A stretch of DNA of 64,000 nt from Aquimarina macrocephali JAMB N27. GTDB lineage: Bacteria > Bacteroidota > Bacteroidia > Flavobacteriales > Flavobacteriaceae. The stretch is taken from positions 1 to 64,000 of the forward strand of contig NZ_JACA01000033.1 of assembly GCF_000520995.1 (NCBI RefSeq), given 5' to 3'. A program made the translations under genes and the position numbers. Under the pieces are notes generated by a model, which saw only the letters and a list, made by a program, of their open reading frames with translations, made no database searches and was not told the DNA's origin. This document shows, one piece after another, positions 1 to 9,200 of this stretch (the first letter of the stretch is position 1; the number at the start of each line of letters is the position of its first letter).

Positions 1-69
1 AATATCAACGCAAATATAAACTAGAGCCAAGAATTATTAGCAGACTCTAATGCAAAGAGCTTTGCAGGT

Positions 70-1494
70 TTGCCAAAAGCAATCCTCGATCTGGAACAAC
101 AACTGAAATCAGAACGTTCTTTCTGTATTTCTGAAATGATACAAGAACGATCTAAACAGATTGTGGATGCTACTAAAATCACAACCTATGAAAATATACT
201 ATTTGATCTTGATAGAAAACAAGATTCTCTTACTTGGATTATAGAAAAAAACTATCCCAAATATTACCAGTTAAAACATGAAAGCAAGATCATATCTGTT
301 GCTGGTATCCAGAAAAAATTAAATGAGAATACCACACTGTTGGAGTTTTTTGTGTCAGATAACAGTATCTATGCGTTTACGATTTCTAAAAAAGAGATAA
401 AAGTAACTACACTACACGCACTAGAACTCAGCAAGGATGTTGAAGCGTTAAGAGCTGCTATTATTGCTAAAAATACGATAGTATTTAAGACAATTTCTTA
501 TAAGTTGTACGGTCAATTAATTGCTCCTGTTAAAGATAAAATTAAAGGAGATCAACTTATTATTGTTCCTGATGGTTCGTTATGGCATCTTAATTTTGAT
601 GTATTGCTAACTCAAAATGATCTATCATACGATCCTAAAGTGCTGTCATACCTTCTTAAAGAATATGCTGTAAGTTATGCTAGCTCTGCAAATCTGTTAT
701 TTGCTCCTTCTAAAAGTGGTTTACAATCCGAAAAACGGCAAGAATGTCTTGCGTTTTCTTTTTCTGATAGTGAGATTATAGATGCAAAAACAATGAGTTT
801 GGCTACACTAAGAGCTGCTAATTATGATTTACCGGGAACTCGTAAAGAGATCAAAGCAATCTCAGATATTATCGATGGGCAATATTATTTTGGGTCACAA
901 GCGATAGAAGCTAATTTTAAGAAAAATGCCAGTCAATATAATATCCTGCATTTGGCGTTGCACGGTGATGTAGACAACGAGCATCCCGAAAATTCCAAAC
1001 TCCTATTTACCAAAGGTAACGATACTATAGAAGATAGTTATCTGTATAGCCATGAATTGTTTGCTATGAATATCCCTGCAGAACTCACTGTGCTTAGTGC
1101 ATGTAATACCGGATCAGGGAAAATAGCCCAGGGAGAAGGGATTATGAGCCTGGGTAATGCTTTTCAATATGCAGGAACTAAAAGTTTATTATTGAGTAGT
1201 TGGGAAATCTCAGATCAAACTACTCCTGAGCTAATGAGATTGTTCTATACTAATCTTAAAGCGGGAATGCATAAAGCCAAAGCACTACAACAAGCTAAAT
1301 TACAATACCTCAATACCGCAAATATCAATCGAACTGATCCCTTTTATTGGGGTGGGTTCTATTTGGTTGGAGACTCGTCTCCAATTCTTTTTAAAGATGA
1401 TACAATGGTGTATTGGGTTATGGGACTAGGAGTGTTGATAATACTCTGTATAGGTGTGCTCTGGTATCAGAGAAAAAGGAGGAGTGCCTGGTAG
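70..1494 (+). CDS. CHAT-domain (caspase-like) protein, C-terminal part, possibly broken upstream
   Basis: The visible part holds a CHAT peptidase domain, a caspase-like fold that usually follows TPR repeats in Bacteroidota proteins. The catalytic pair is visible as His298 in LHLALHGD and Cys345 in LSACNTGSG (numbered from the TTG at 70). A single transmembrane helix (about residues 448-465) and a basic tail RKRRSAW end the protein, so the CHAT domain is probably anchored at a membrane. Homologous-looking sequence (ELLADSNAKSFAGLP, the usual linker between TPRs and CHAT) continues upstream of any start codon, back to an in-frame TAG at 22-24. The start at 70 is therefore only the first possible initiation codon and not a convincing one. 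Either the gene is truncated by a nonsense or frameshift mutation, or a separate short protein is made. Family CHAT is secure; substrate and role are unknown. Confidence 0.75.
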   Translation: MPKAILDLEQQLKSERSFCISEMIQERSKQIVDATKITTYENILFDLDRKQDSLTWIIEKNYPKYYQLKHESKIISVAGIQKKLNENTTLLEFFVSDNSIYAFTISKKEIKVTTLHALELSKDVEALRAAIIAKNTIVFKTISYKLYGQLIAPVKDKIKGDQLIIVPDGSLWHLNFDVLLTQNDLSYDPKVLSYLLKEYAVSYASSANLLFAPSKSGLQSEKRQECLAFSFSDSEIIDAKTMSLATLRAANYDLPGTRKEIKAISDIIDGQYYFGSQAIEANFKKNASQYNILHLALHGDVDNEHPENSKLLFTKGNDTIEDSYLYSHELFAMNIPAELTVLSACNTGSGKIAQGEGIMSLGNAFQYAGTKSLLLSSWEISDQTTPELMRLFYTNLKAGMHKAKALQQAKLQYLNTANINRTDPFYWGGFYLVGDSSPILFKDDTMVYWVMGLGVLIILCIGVLWYQRKRRSAW

Positions 1495-1520
1495 TTGTGA
1501 AGCGTATGTCACTCAGATTT

Positions 1521-1653
1521 AGCAATGTCGTTTAGTTTTTATAGTGTCAATCTGAGCTTGTCGAAGACCAGTAAAATTGACGTTTTCAATTGCATTTCGA
1601 CAAGCTCAATGTGACACTCGGATATCTTTTTATGTTAACTAAACGGCATTGCT
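1521..1653. repeat. Nested foldback element with GAGCTTGTCGAA core
   Basis: Outer arms 1521-1537 (AGCAATGTCGTTTAGTT) and 1637-1653 pair with one mismatch. Inside them, 1542-1564 (AGTGTCAATCTGAGCTTGTCGAA) pairs imperfectly with 1595-1618. The inner CTGAGCTTGTCGAAG word recurs at about 1660-1690, 1850-1895, 2145-2190 and 21126-21148. It is a common short intergenic repeat type in flavobacteria, with no coding capacity. Confidence 0.75.
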
Positions 1654-1755
1654 TGAATCCTTCGATCAACTAAGAACAGGCTTGTCGAAGAACTTAGAAA
1701 GAAGCACTATCATTGACGTATTCTCTAATTTGTTGATTTTTATCTATATATTCTT

Positions 1756-1813
1756 ACGTCTCATCGAGTGATTTTATCAATAGCAATAGCGGTTGATAAA
1801 ATTGTATCGAGAT
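1756..1813. repeat. CGTC-n-ATCGAGTGATTTT...TTGTATCGAGA hairpin repeat, copy 1
   Basis: ACGTCTCATCGAGTGATTTTATCAA, a short loop, then TTGATAAAATTGTATCGAGATG. ATTTTATCAA and TTGATAAAAT form the hairpin. Related copies are at 5711-5763 and inside the foldback at 35106-35322. Confidence 0.65.
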
Positions 1814-2546
1814 GCAATAAAACCTATTACCACAATTGAGTTTAGATAGGTCTGTTGAGCTCTTCGGTAAATTCAGGACAAGCCTGTCGAAGGGTAGGTG
1901 CTATTTTATGTTTAACTTTTTCATACAAATGGTTTTTTGAAAATGTCCTAAGAAAATTCAACGTAAAAAAAATGAAGCGAACGTAACGTGAAATTAAATT
2001 CTTAAGAATCGAAATGATTAAAATGTTATCATAGATCATGGATAGTGAAAATAATCATGCTAGTGGAAATGTTTCATTTAATTTAGTGAAGAGAACGATA
2101 TTTTTAGTTGAATTTTCTTAAGACTAGCATTTTTTGTTTAGTCACCCTGAGCCCTTCGGTAAACTTAGGACAGGCCTGTCGAAGGGTTGGCAATGAAAAA
2201 AAGAAAAAGAAGATATTTTTAATGTATTTGTAAATCAGTTGCTTAGTTTAGGTTTAAAGTTCTGTTTTATCATCCCAGTAATTTGTCATCCCGTTGAAGA
2301 ACAGGGCTAGAATCCATTTATCCTTCAATAGGGGGAAAACACCCTTTTAGTAGTAGGGGTAAATGCCCCTTGCAATATTTTTTGGATTTTTTTTAAGCGA
2401 TTTAAAGTATTGGTAAACAGGAGTTTGTTACTGTTTGGGGTGTATGTGGTTTTTGATTTTAAGGTAGGGTGTATTTGCTTTGCTGCATGTTTTTTGGATA
2501 TATTAGCATCAATCTAATCTAATTTAATCTAAAATAATATAATGTT

Positions 2547-2972
2547 ATGGGAAAAGAACTACCAAAAAAAGGAGGAAAAGGAAAAAAAAGACCTGCGAAA
2601 TGCATTACCCAGGAAGAAGCGAAAGAGCTTCAACATGTGTGGTGCTGTACCAGAACACCAGAGATCGATAAATGTATAGGATTCGAAGATACCAGAGAAT
2701 TTCATTGGAGTGTAGAGGAATTGCAGGAATATCTTAAATATGTAAAGAAAAAATCTAAAAAACAAGGGATTGATAATCCGGGTATCAGAGTGTATTTAGG
2801 AGCATACCCTAAAGGAAAATGTAAAATGGATAAAGGGTATTCGACTGTGTTTTTAGCACCTACAGGAGCACCTGCGGGTGAGATGGGTAAAGGAGGTGAT
2901 AGTGCACCGAATAATTACGGTATTGAGCCCTTTAATGAAGGTGGGGCTGGAAATCCACCAGTGATTTACTAA
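2547..2972 (+). CDS. Hypothetical protein, Lys/Gly-rich N-terminus
   Basis: A 141-residue protein I cannot assign to a family. The first 20 residues are basic and glycine-rich (MGKELPKKGGKGKKRPAK). A middle part contains a double Cys (WCCTRTPEIDKC) and an amphipathic helix EELQEYLKYVKKKSKK. The C-terminal third is low-complexity Gly/Pro/Asn. There is no signal peptide or membrane helix, so it is probably cytoplasmic. It ends 6 bp before the next gene, which places it first in the operon with the membrane protein and histidine kinase that follow. It could be a small signalling partner, but nothing in the sequence proves that. Confidence 0.7.
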   Translation: MGKELPKKGGKGKKRPAKCITQEEAKELQHVWCCTRTPEIDKCIGFEDTREFHWSVEELQEYLKYVKKKSKKQGIDNPGIRVYLGAYPKGKCKMDKGYSTVFLAPTGAPAGEMGKGGDSAPNNYGIEPFNEGGAGNPPVIY

Positions 2973-2978
2973 ATACTT

Positions 2979-3674
2979 ATGATTTATCAATTGATTATTA
3001 ATGTTGTAGAGATAATGGCTGTTATCTCAGGAGCTATATATGTCAATAAATATCGAGAAGATAATTCTTCTCGATATTTATTCTATTTTCTCTTTTTTAC
3101 TTTATTTATAGAATTAATATTTGGTTGGTTACCTAGGGTAATAGGAAGAATGGAAATTTTAAGATTTCTTGAGAATTCGATACTCTCAAATAATGAATGG
3201 ATTTATAATATTTATATTATTACCAAATTTTTGTTTTATACTTTTTATTTCAATCTTTTTCTTAAAAAAAGGGAATTAAGGAATATAATGATTTTTGGAA
3301 TGTTTTTATTTTTAATATCAACAGTAATTAATTTAATTTTCTCTAAAGTATTTTTTGTAACAATTTCTTCTTATACTTATATTACAGGGTCATTACTACT
3401 TATGCTGAGTGTTTTGTTTTATTTTTTTGAAGTATTGAAAAGTGATGAGATATTAAATTTTCATAAAACTATAGTTTTTTATATTTCAATAGGTACTTTA
3501 ATCTTTCATTTATGCGTAACCCCTCTTTTTATTTATAGTAAATATTATAAAATTGAAAAAAGCCCAGAATTTGTTCAGGTTTATCAAATAATTCTTACTG
3601 CAGCGAATATTTTTATGTATTCTTGTTATACGATTGGATTTCTAGTATGCTCGCGAAAGAACAAATCTTATTAA
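2979..3674 (+). CDS. Hypothetical multi-pass membrane protein linked to a histidine kinase
   Basis: A 231-residue, very hydrophobic protein with six to seven predicted membrane helices (for example residues 4-22, 33-50, 105-122, 128-150 and 195-220) and short basic loops. No catalytic motif is visible. It starts 6 bp after the upstream gene and overlaps the kinase gene by about 28 bp, indicating translational coupling. The kinase has only one membrane helix and no recognisable input domain. This protein is therefore a reasonable candidate for its membrane sensor partner (inference). Base composition is more AT-rich than the neighbours, as expected from its Phe/Ile/Tyr content. Confidence 0.75.
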   Translation: MIYQLIINVVEIMAVISGAIYVNKYREDNSSRYLFYFLFFTLFIELIFGWLPRVIGRMEILRFLENSILSNNEWIYNIYIITKFLFYTFYFNLFLKKRELRNIMIFGMFLFLISTVINLIFSKVFFVTISSYTYITGSLLLMLSVLFYFFEVLKSDEILNFHKTIVFYISIGTLIFHLCVTPLFIYSKYYKIEKSPEFVQVYQIILTAANIFMYSCYTIGFLVCSRKNKSY

Positions 3675-4429
3675 TTATATATTTTACCATTATTATTCTA
3701 TTTTTTGTAGTATTTGGTATCATATTCTTTATGGCTTTTCAGCGTCGAAAAAACAAACTACTTCTTGATAAATTAAGAGCAGAACAACGCTTTGAAGATG
3801 AGATTTTTAAATCCCGGATAGAGATCCAGGAACAGGCACTTAAGAATGTGAGTTGGGAGCTTCATGATAATATTGGGCAATTGCTATCGACTGCAGTGAT
3901 GCAAATTAATATTATGGGAGCTACTATAAATGATACAGCGTCAGAATCCCTGCAGGATGTTAGGAAATTAGTGGGTGACAGTCTGCAAGAAATACGTACC
4001 TTATCCAAAACTCTAAATCATGAAGTGATTCAAAATGTAGGACTAGAAAAATCTATTAATGTAGAGCTCAAACGTTTTGAGAAACTTAATTTTTTAACAC
4101 CTTCACTTACGGTAAAAGGGGAAGAAGTATATATAAACCCTAAAGATGAGATTATTCTATATCGTATCGTTCAGGAGTTTTTCTCTAATACTATAAAACA
4201 TGCAGAAGCGTCAAACCTCGAAGTAGTTTTAGAATATACTCCAGAGGCACTCAATATTAGAGTTCAGGATGACGGCGTTGGGTTTGATCCCAAATCAGTT
4301 CAGGCAAATTCTGGTTTGTTAAATATGAAAAGCCGTGCATCTCTGGTAAAAGCAAAACTGGATTATACATCTTCACCAGGAAAAGGAGTTGTACTTACCT
4401 TGTCATATCCTATACAACTTACGGATTGA
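3647..4429 (+). CDS. Sensor histidine kinase, HisKA_3 (NarL/DesK type)
   Basis: One N-terminal membrane helix (residues 7-30) is followed by a coiled linker, then the HisKA_3 dimerisation domain with the phospho-acceptor His73 in SWELHDNIGQLLS. A HATPase_c domain carries the N-box region IVQEFFSNTIKHAEA, the G1 box DDGVGFDP and a G2-like segment (GLLNMKSRA). About 260 residues is short for the family, because there is no periplasmic or TPR sensor region. I chose ATG 3647 rather than the in-frame ATG at 3623: the encoded protein MLAKEQILLII then starts just before the membrane helix, and the overlap with the upstream gene shrinks to 28 bp. The partner is very likely the LuxR-type regulator downstream at 4961. 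Confidence 0.9.
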   Translation: MLAKEQILLIIYFTIIILFFVVFGIIFFMAFQRRKNKLLLDKLRAEQRFEDEIFKSRIEIQEQALKNVSWELHDNIGQLLSTAVMQINIMGATINDTASESLQDVRKLVGDSLQEIRTLSKTLNHEVIQNVGLEKSINVELKRFEKLNFLTPSLTVKGEEVYINPKDEIILYRIVQEFFSNTIKHAEASNLEVVLEYTPEALNIRVQDDGVGFDPKSVQANSGLLNMKSRASLVKAKLDYTSSPGKGVVLTLSYPIQLTD

Positions 4430-4447
4430 TTTAATACATTTGTATTA

Positions 4448-4607
4448 GAACTCATCTTGAGTAGTGGTTTTAAGCCGAAAAGTTTGGCTTTTGTGCGATA
4501 ATGAAGTTAATTTTTTTCAGCATAGCCTTAGCTACGTTGAAAAAAATATCAAAATTAGGGTAGAAAATGTGAATTTTGTAGGCAAAAACATTACTCAAGA
4601 TGAGTTC
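4448..4607. repeat. Foldback element, family copy 1 (16-bp perfect terminal inverted repeats)
   Basis: Terminal repeats GAACTCATCTTGAGTA (4448-4463) and TACTCAAGATGAGTTC (4592-4607) are perfect complements. The interior carries a TTTTTTTCAGCATAGCC..TAGCTACG..AAAAAAAT hairpin. A near copy of the whole 160-bp element sits at 16486-16646. A short frame inside it is not a gene. Confidence 0.85.
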
Positions 4608-4784
4608 TTAAATACGAAGCGATGCTTCAATGTAGATACTTATAAGATTTAAATGTTTGAAAAAATGGATAATTAAATACTATACATACAAAAAAATCAA
4701 TACAGATAAAAGGAGCCATTCTTAACTAATATCCATACCATCCAAAATATAATGGCGAATTTGATCTGAGAATTAATAAACAAT

Positions 4785-4945
4785 GAAGTGATTTAAGCTT
4801 TTTTGATTCTGGCGAAAAATAGCTATTTTTTGATCAATTGAAGTTTTTTTTGCACTTCATAGCAGGGCTACGAAGTAAGAAAAAGACAAAAATTGAGTGA
4901 AAAAGAGCATTTTTATAGCGAATTGAAAAAAGCTTAAATTACTTC
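4785..4945. repeat. Foldback element, family copy 2 (different arms)
   Basis: The left arm 4785-4809 (GAAGTGATTTAAGCTTTTTT...) pairs with the right arm 4920-4945. The interior has the T-run and a CTTCATAGCAGGGCTACGAAG hairpin, followed by CAAAAATTGAGTG, matching the layout of copy 1. Length is 161 bp. It ends only 15 bp before the response-regulator start codon, so in the mRNA it would form the 5' leader of that gene. Confidence 0.75.
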
Positions 4946-4960
4946 GATAAAAAAAAACAG

Positions 4961-5611
4961 ATGAAGAAGAAGACTATAGTTATTGTCGATGATCATCTTT
5001 TATTTGCACAATCACTGGAGAGTTTAATATCTAAACTTGAGGAATATGAGGTTCTAGCAATTCTAAAAAACGGAAAAGAGCTTACTCAATATTACTTACA
5101 TAAAAGAAAGACACCAGATCTTATTCTTTTGGATGTAAAAATGCCTGTGATGGATGGTGTGCAAACGATGCAATGGCTTAAAGAAAATCGACCAGATCAA
5201 AAAGTACTGGCACTAACAATGGAGGATGATGAAGAAACCATTATTAGAATGCTTAGGGCGGGGGCCAAAGGATATTTGCTAAAAGATATACATCCCGAAA
5301 ATTTTGAATTTGCTATGAAGATGGTGATAGAACAAGGATTTTATTATTCGGGCAAGATCGAAACAGCACTACGTAATTCTGAAGAAGCCGGAGGTAGTAA
5401 AAACCTACAAGAGAAATTAACAGATAAGGAACGAGTGTTTTTAAAATTTGCATGCTCAGAACTTACCTACAGAAGTATCGCCGGAGAAATGGGGTTGAGT
5501 CCTAAGACGATAGAGAATTATAGAGAAACGGTTTTTAAGAAGCTAGAAGTAAAAACCAGGGTAGGTCTTGTAATCTATTGCATGAAAAATAAACTTTTTA
5601 AGATTGAGTGA
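4961..5611 (+). CDS. Response regulator, NarL/FixJ (LuxR-HTH) family
   Basis: The receiver domain (residues 1-125) has the acidic pair Asp10/Asp11, phospho-acceptor Asp58 in LILLDVKMP, switch Thr86 and Lys108. The C-terminal LuxR-type HTH (about 150-210) carries LTDKERVFLKF and the recognition-helix motif LSPKTIENYRETVFKKL. At 216 residues it has the standard length of this family. It is separated from the cognate kinase by 531 bp containing two foldback elements, which is unusual for such a pair. It is expected to bind DNA and control transcription; targets are unknown. Family assignment is firm. Confidence 0.93.
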   Translation: MKKKTIVIVDDHLLFAQSLESLISKLEEYEVLAILKNGKELTQYYLHKRKTPDLILLDVKMPVMDGVQTMQWLKENRPDQKVLALTMEDDEETIIRMLRAGAKGYLLKDIHPENFEFAMKMVIEQGFYYSGKIETALRNSEEAGGSKNLQEKLTDKERVFLKFACSELTYRSIAGEMGLSPKTIENYRETVFKKLEVKTRVGLVIYCMKNKLFKIE

Positions 5612-6234
5612 GACCCTGTTTTGAAAAGGGTGTAAAGCGTATTCAAAATAGTTGGTTGAACCAATTCCGGTGTAGATCTGGTTTCAATGTAAAAGTTTAA
5701 AAATCAAAAGCCGTCAAATCGAGTGATTTTTTGAAATGATAATGAAAAAAAATTGTATCGAGATTAGGTTTTTGTGAGAAAACAAAATATTCGATTGATA
5801 TTACTATCTTAAACTTATGCTGAAGACTGGGTCCATTTAGTAGTTAATAATGTTTTTGTTTTGAAAATGGTATAAAGCGCATTCAAAATAGTAGATTGAA
5901 CTAATCCTACCCAGTACTGAACTTGTTTCAGTATCTAGTGGAGTCCATTGTTTTTGCTTTGAAAAGTAGATTTCATTTCGTACAACTTTTGCAAGTATTA
6001 TGAAGTATAAGGAGAAGTGTTAGTCTTGATGGTGATTATTAAATCAATTAACACTTAAATTGATAAAAACGTATTAAAACACAATTTATTTTAGAGAATA
6101 TTGGATTTAAAATGTTAAAATATTGAAATAAATGATATTCTGGGTAAAATAGTATTAAGTGTTGTTAGTATAGTATATTTCAGAGGTTTAGAATAGGGCT
6201 AATTTTGTGAATTAACACAAAACTTAACTATCTA
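5612..6234. repeat. Intergenic region with a diverged ~50-bp direct repeat and a hairpin repeat
   Basis: About 620 bp without a gene. A unit TGTTTTGAAAA.GGTGTAAAGCG.ATTCAAAATAGT (5616-5670) recurs, diverged, at 5858-5910, 242 bp downstream. Between them lies copy 2 of the ATCGAGTG...TGTATCGAGA hairpin repeat (5711-5763). The last 270 bp before the metalloprotease gene show no clear motif, and I found no good promoter match. Confidence 0.55.
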
Positions 6235-9200
6235 ATGAAAACAACTAACACGTTTTTATCGATTCTCATGGGGTTGATAATTTGGCCAATCATGGGTCAA
6301 CAACAGGAAAAGAGTTGCTCGTTTGAGGAAACTCAACAAGAGTACTACGAGCAGAACCCAGAAGCTTTAAAAAAAGCTAAAGAATTTGAAAAAATAATTC
6401 AAAAACAAGCCTTACTAAAAAAGCTAAACCCAAGCAAAGCAGCAGCTAACTATGTTATACCTGTAGTTTTTCATATTTATGATGCCAAATATCCTGATAA
6501 TCCAGATACTGGAGAATCAAGAAATGTTACTGATGCCAGAGTCATACAGGCATTAAAGGACATTAATGAAGATTTTAAAGGTTTTAATGATGCTGTAGAT
6601 CCTAGTTTTTCGAATATTGAAGGCGGTATGAATATCGTATTTAGACTGGCTCAGGTAGATCCAAATGGTAATACGACTACCGGGATTATTTACCATGAGA
6701 GAAAGGAAGGCTTCGGTCTAAGTAGTAATGATGCAGAAATTGCAAAATATGCCTGGGATAACTTTAAGTATATGAATGTTCATATACAAGAAGTAGTTAA
6801 TTCTGGTAGTAAAAACTCCTCTGGTATAGCTTGGTTTCCTGCTGTTAACATGTCTGAAGAAGGCACAGCAAGAGTAGTATATAATGGTAAGTATATCATT
6901 TATTCTCCACCAGCTTCTTCATTAACACATGAGTTTGGGCATTTTCTTGGTTTACATCACACTTTTAATGGAGGTTGTGTATCTGGTGATGATAATGGAG
7001 ATAAAGTGGCAGATACTCCTCCTACTGCGCAAGGTTTAGCTTCAGAACCTGGAGGCAGATCTTGTAAAACTGGTGTGAAAAATTGTTTTAGTCAATTGAT
7101 AAATCATCAGAATCATATGGATTATAATCCTTGTGAATCTATGTTTACCAAAGGTCAAGTAACCCGAATGGAGGGATTTATGACTCATGATGCGCGTAAA
7201 ACATTATGGGCAGATGCTAATCTTATTGCAACAGGAACGAAACAAGCTGATTTAGGAGCAAGAGTGATTTTTACATATCAAAAAAGTGATGATAGTGCAG
7301 TAGATCAAGCATTAGCATTTATTGAAGGTTTTAAGAATAACAATGGGGATATACTCAATAAAAAAAGAATCAAGGCAGTAAGTGGAGCTAAGTTTGCTGT
7401 AACGGGCCAAATGCAGGAAGGAGTTCATTTTTCTACTACAAATGTCCCAAGCGGTTTAACAACTAAGATCACTGTAGAAGATAATGAAAATGCCGTTATC
7501 ACATTTACAGGTAATGCAGTTAATCATAGCGAAGCAGATTCTAAAGAAATTAAGATTACCTTATTAAATCCAGCTATCGTTGGAGGAGTGGGTTCTTTAT
7601 ATTCTAAAACAGGAATTTATAATATAAATTTTATAGATCCATACAAGCCTTATTATGAAATGTATTCTCCGACTCTGGTAGCTGGACAATCGGTTCCGAC
7701 TGCGGTTGATGCTACCGGTTCAAAATTCAATTCCTTAGTTATTGGTGGTCAATTTAGAACACGATTACGTACATATGATGGTAATACAATTACCGTAGAT
7801 AACAATGCTATGGAGTTTGATGTATTATGTAATACGGGTACCATAAACGTAAGAAATCTGTCTGAAGGAACAAATATTAGCGCAAACTCCTCAGGAATAT
7901 GGGTGGGTAGGCAAGCAGTAGCAACATCACCTCCAAAAATATTTGCAGCAGGTTATAATGCCTGGCTTGGTAGAACAGGATATGTCGGAATTAGAGTCCC
8001 TACTTTGACAGGTGATTATGTCTATGGTTGGTTAAAAGTTAGAGTTTCATCAAATGGTGGGTACGGAGAATTAGTTTCTTTCGGATTGAATCCAGATCCA
8101 GGTAAATCTATTCCGGCAAAAGTTGCAGTACCAAATTTGGAGTATTCTACCGATCGTTTTTTAGAATCTGTAAAGAATGATGGTACAATAGGTAATGAAA
8201 TAACAGTGGATCTTAAAGATGCGACACTCGCTGTGTCTGGTACTTTGGTTTCTGGAACCCATTATAATATACAAAATGTTCCTAAGGGATTAAGCTTTTC
8301 GGCTCAAGTGGTAAACTCAAGACGACTTAAATTAACAATGAATGGTATTGCTACGGAAAGTGATTGGGCACAACCTAGTAATGGATTTGTGAAAAATATT
8401 AAATTGAAATTCAAAAGTTCTGTTTTTGCAAATGGAGCTGGTGCTCAGGTAGAATTCAAAGAATTCCCTCTTAATGTAGAATATATAGGAACTGCATATT
8501 CTAAAGAAGTAAACCCCATAAATAGATTTACTACGACTGGAGATGGAAGCTATGGAGGTTGGGCAGTTGTGATGCCATGGACTTACAATTTAGATTTTAT
8601 AACCGTAGGGTATCAATTTCAAGATTATACAGGTTCTCAAAATGATTTTCCGGGTGTAAAATTTATTAGCTTAAGAATGGATGCAGTAGCAAATGCTAAT
8701 TATGAACTTACTCCATTAAGTGCAGGAACCGTTATTGGACCAAATAGTTCATGGAAAAATGGACAAGAATATAACGGCGGAAGAGGGCAACATATGGTCG
8801 ATTCTGAAACGTATAGAGCTTGGAGAGGGAGAACAAATTATGTCGGAATTAGAGTTAACAGATCCGGTAGAATGCATTATGGATGGTTAAAATTAAGGGT
8901 AGGTACTAATGGAAGAACGTATGAGATTTTAGAATATGGAATGCAAGGTATTCCCGAAGCTTCTATAAAAGCAGGAACAAAAGATTCTAATGATGTAAAG
9001 ACATATTGTGATGCTAAAGGTAATAATGGTACCGAAGGAATTACTAAGGTCGAATTTGCAGGAATCAATAAATCCTCTACTAGAGATGCTTCGGGGTATT
9101 CTGATTATACGGGCAATACTGGTTTTGTGGCTCAAGGAAAAAGTTATCCTCTTAAAGTAAATGTTGTAGGATGGAACGGAGGTTCTGCAGCAAGAGTTTA

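Larger units (their letters stand above)
1495..2546. other. Gene-free region filled with palindromic repeats
   Basis: No convincing gene lies here. The stretch carries a nested foldback (1521-1653), a hairpin repeat (1756-1813), two further copies of the GTCGAAG-type repeat (around 1850-1895 and 2145-2190), a CATCCC...GAATCC hairpin relic (2270-2320) and a G/C-block motif around 2328-2371. An open frame on the minus strand (1842-2039) is only a translation of the repeat. Confidence 0.6.

Noticed and set aside
1842..2039. Minus-strand 65-codon frame
   Set aside because: Its C-terminal half is a translation of the GTCGAAG repeat; no start context and no protein-like composition.
4464..4652. 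62-codon plus-strand frame
   Set aside because: Lies inside foldback copy 1; the near copy at 16486 does not keep the frame.
4448..4945. Insertion sequence or MITE
   Set aside because: No transposase and the terminal repeats are not conserved between copies, so a standard mobile element is unlikely.
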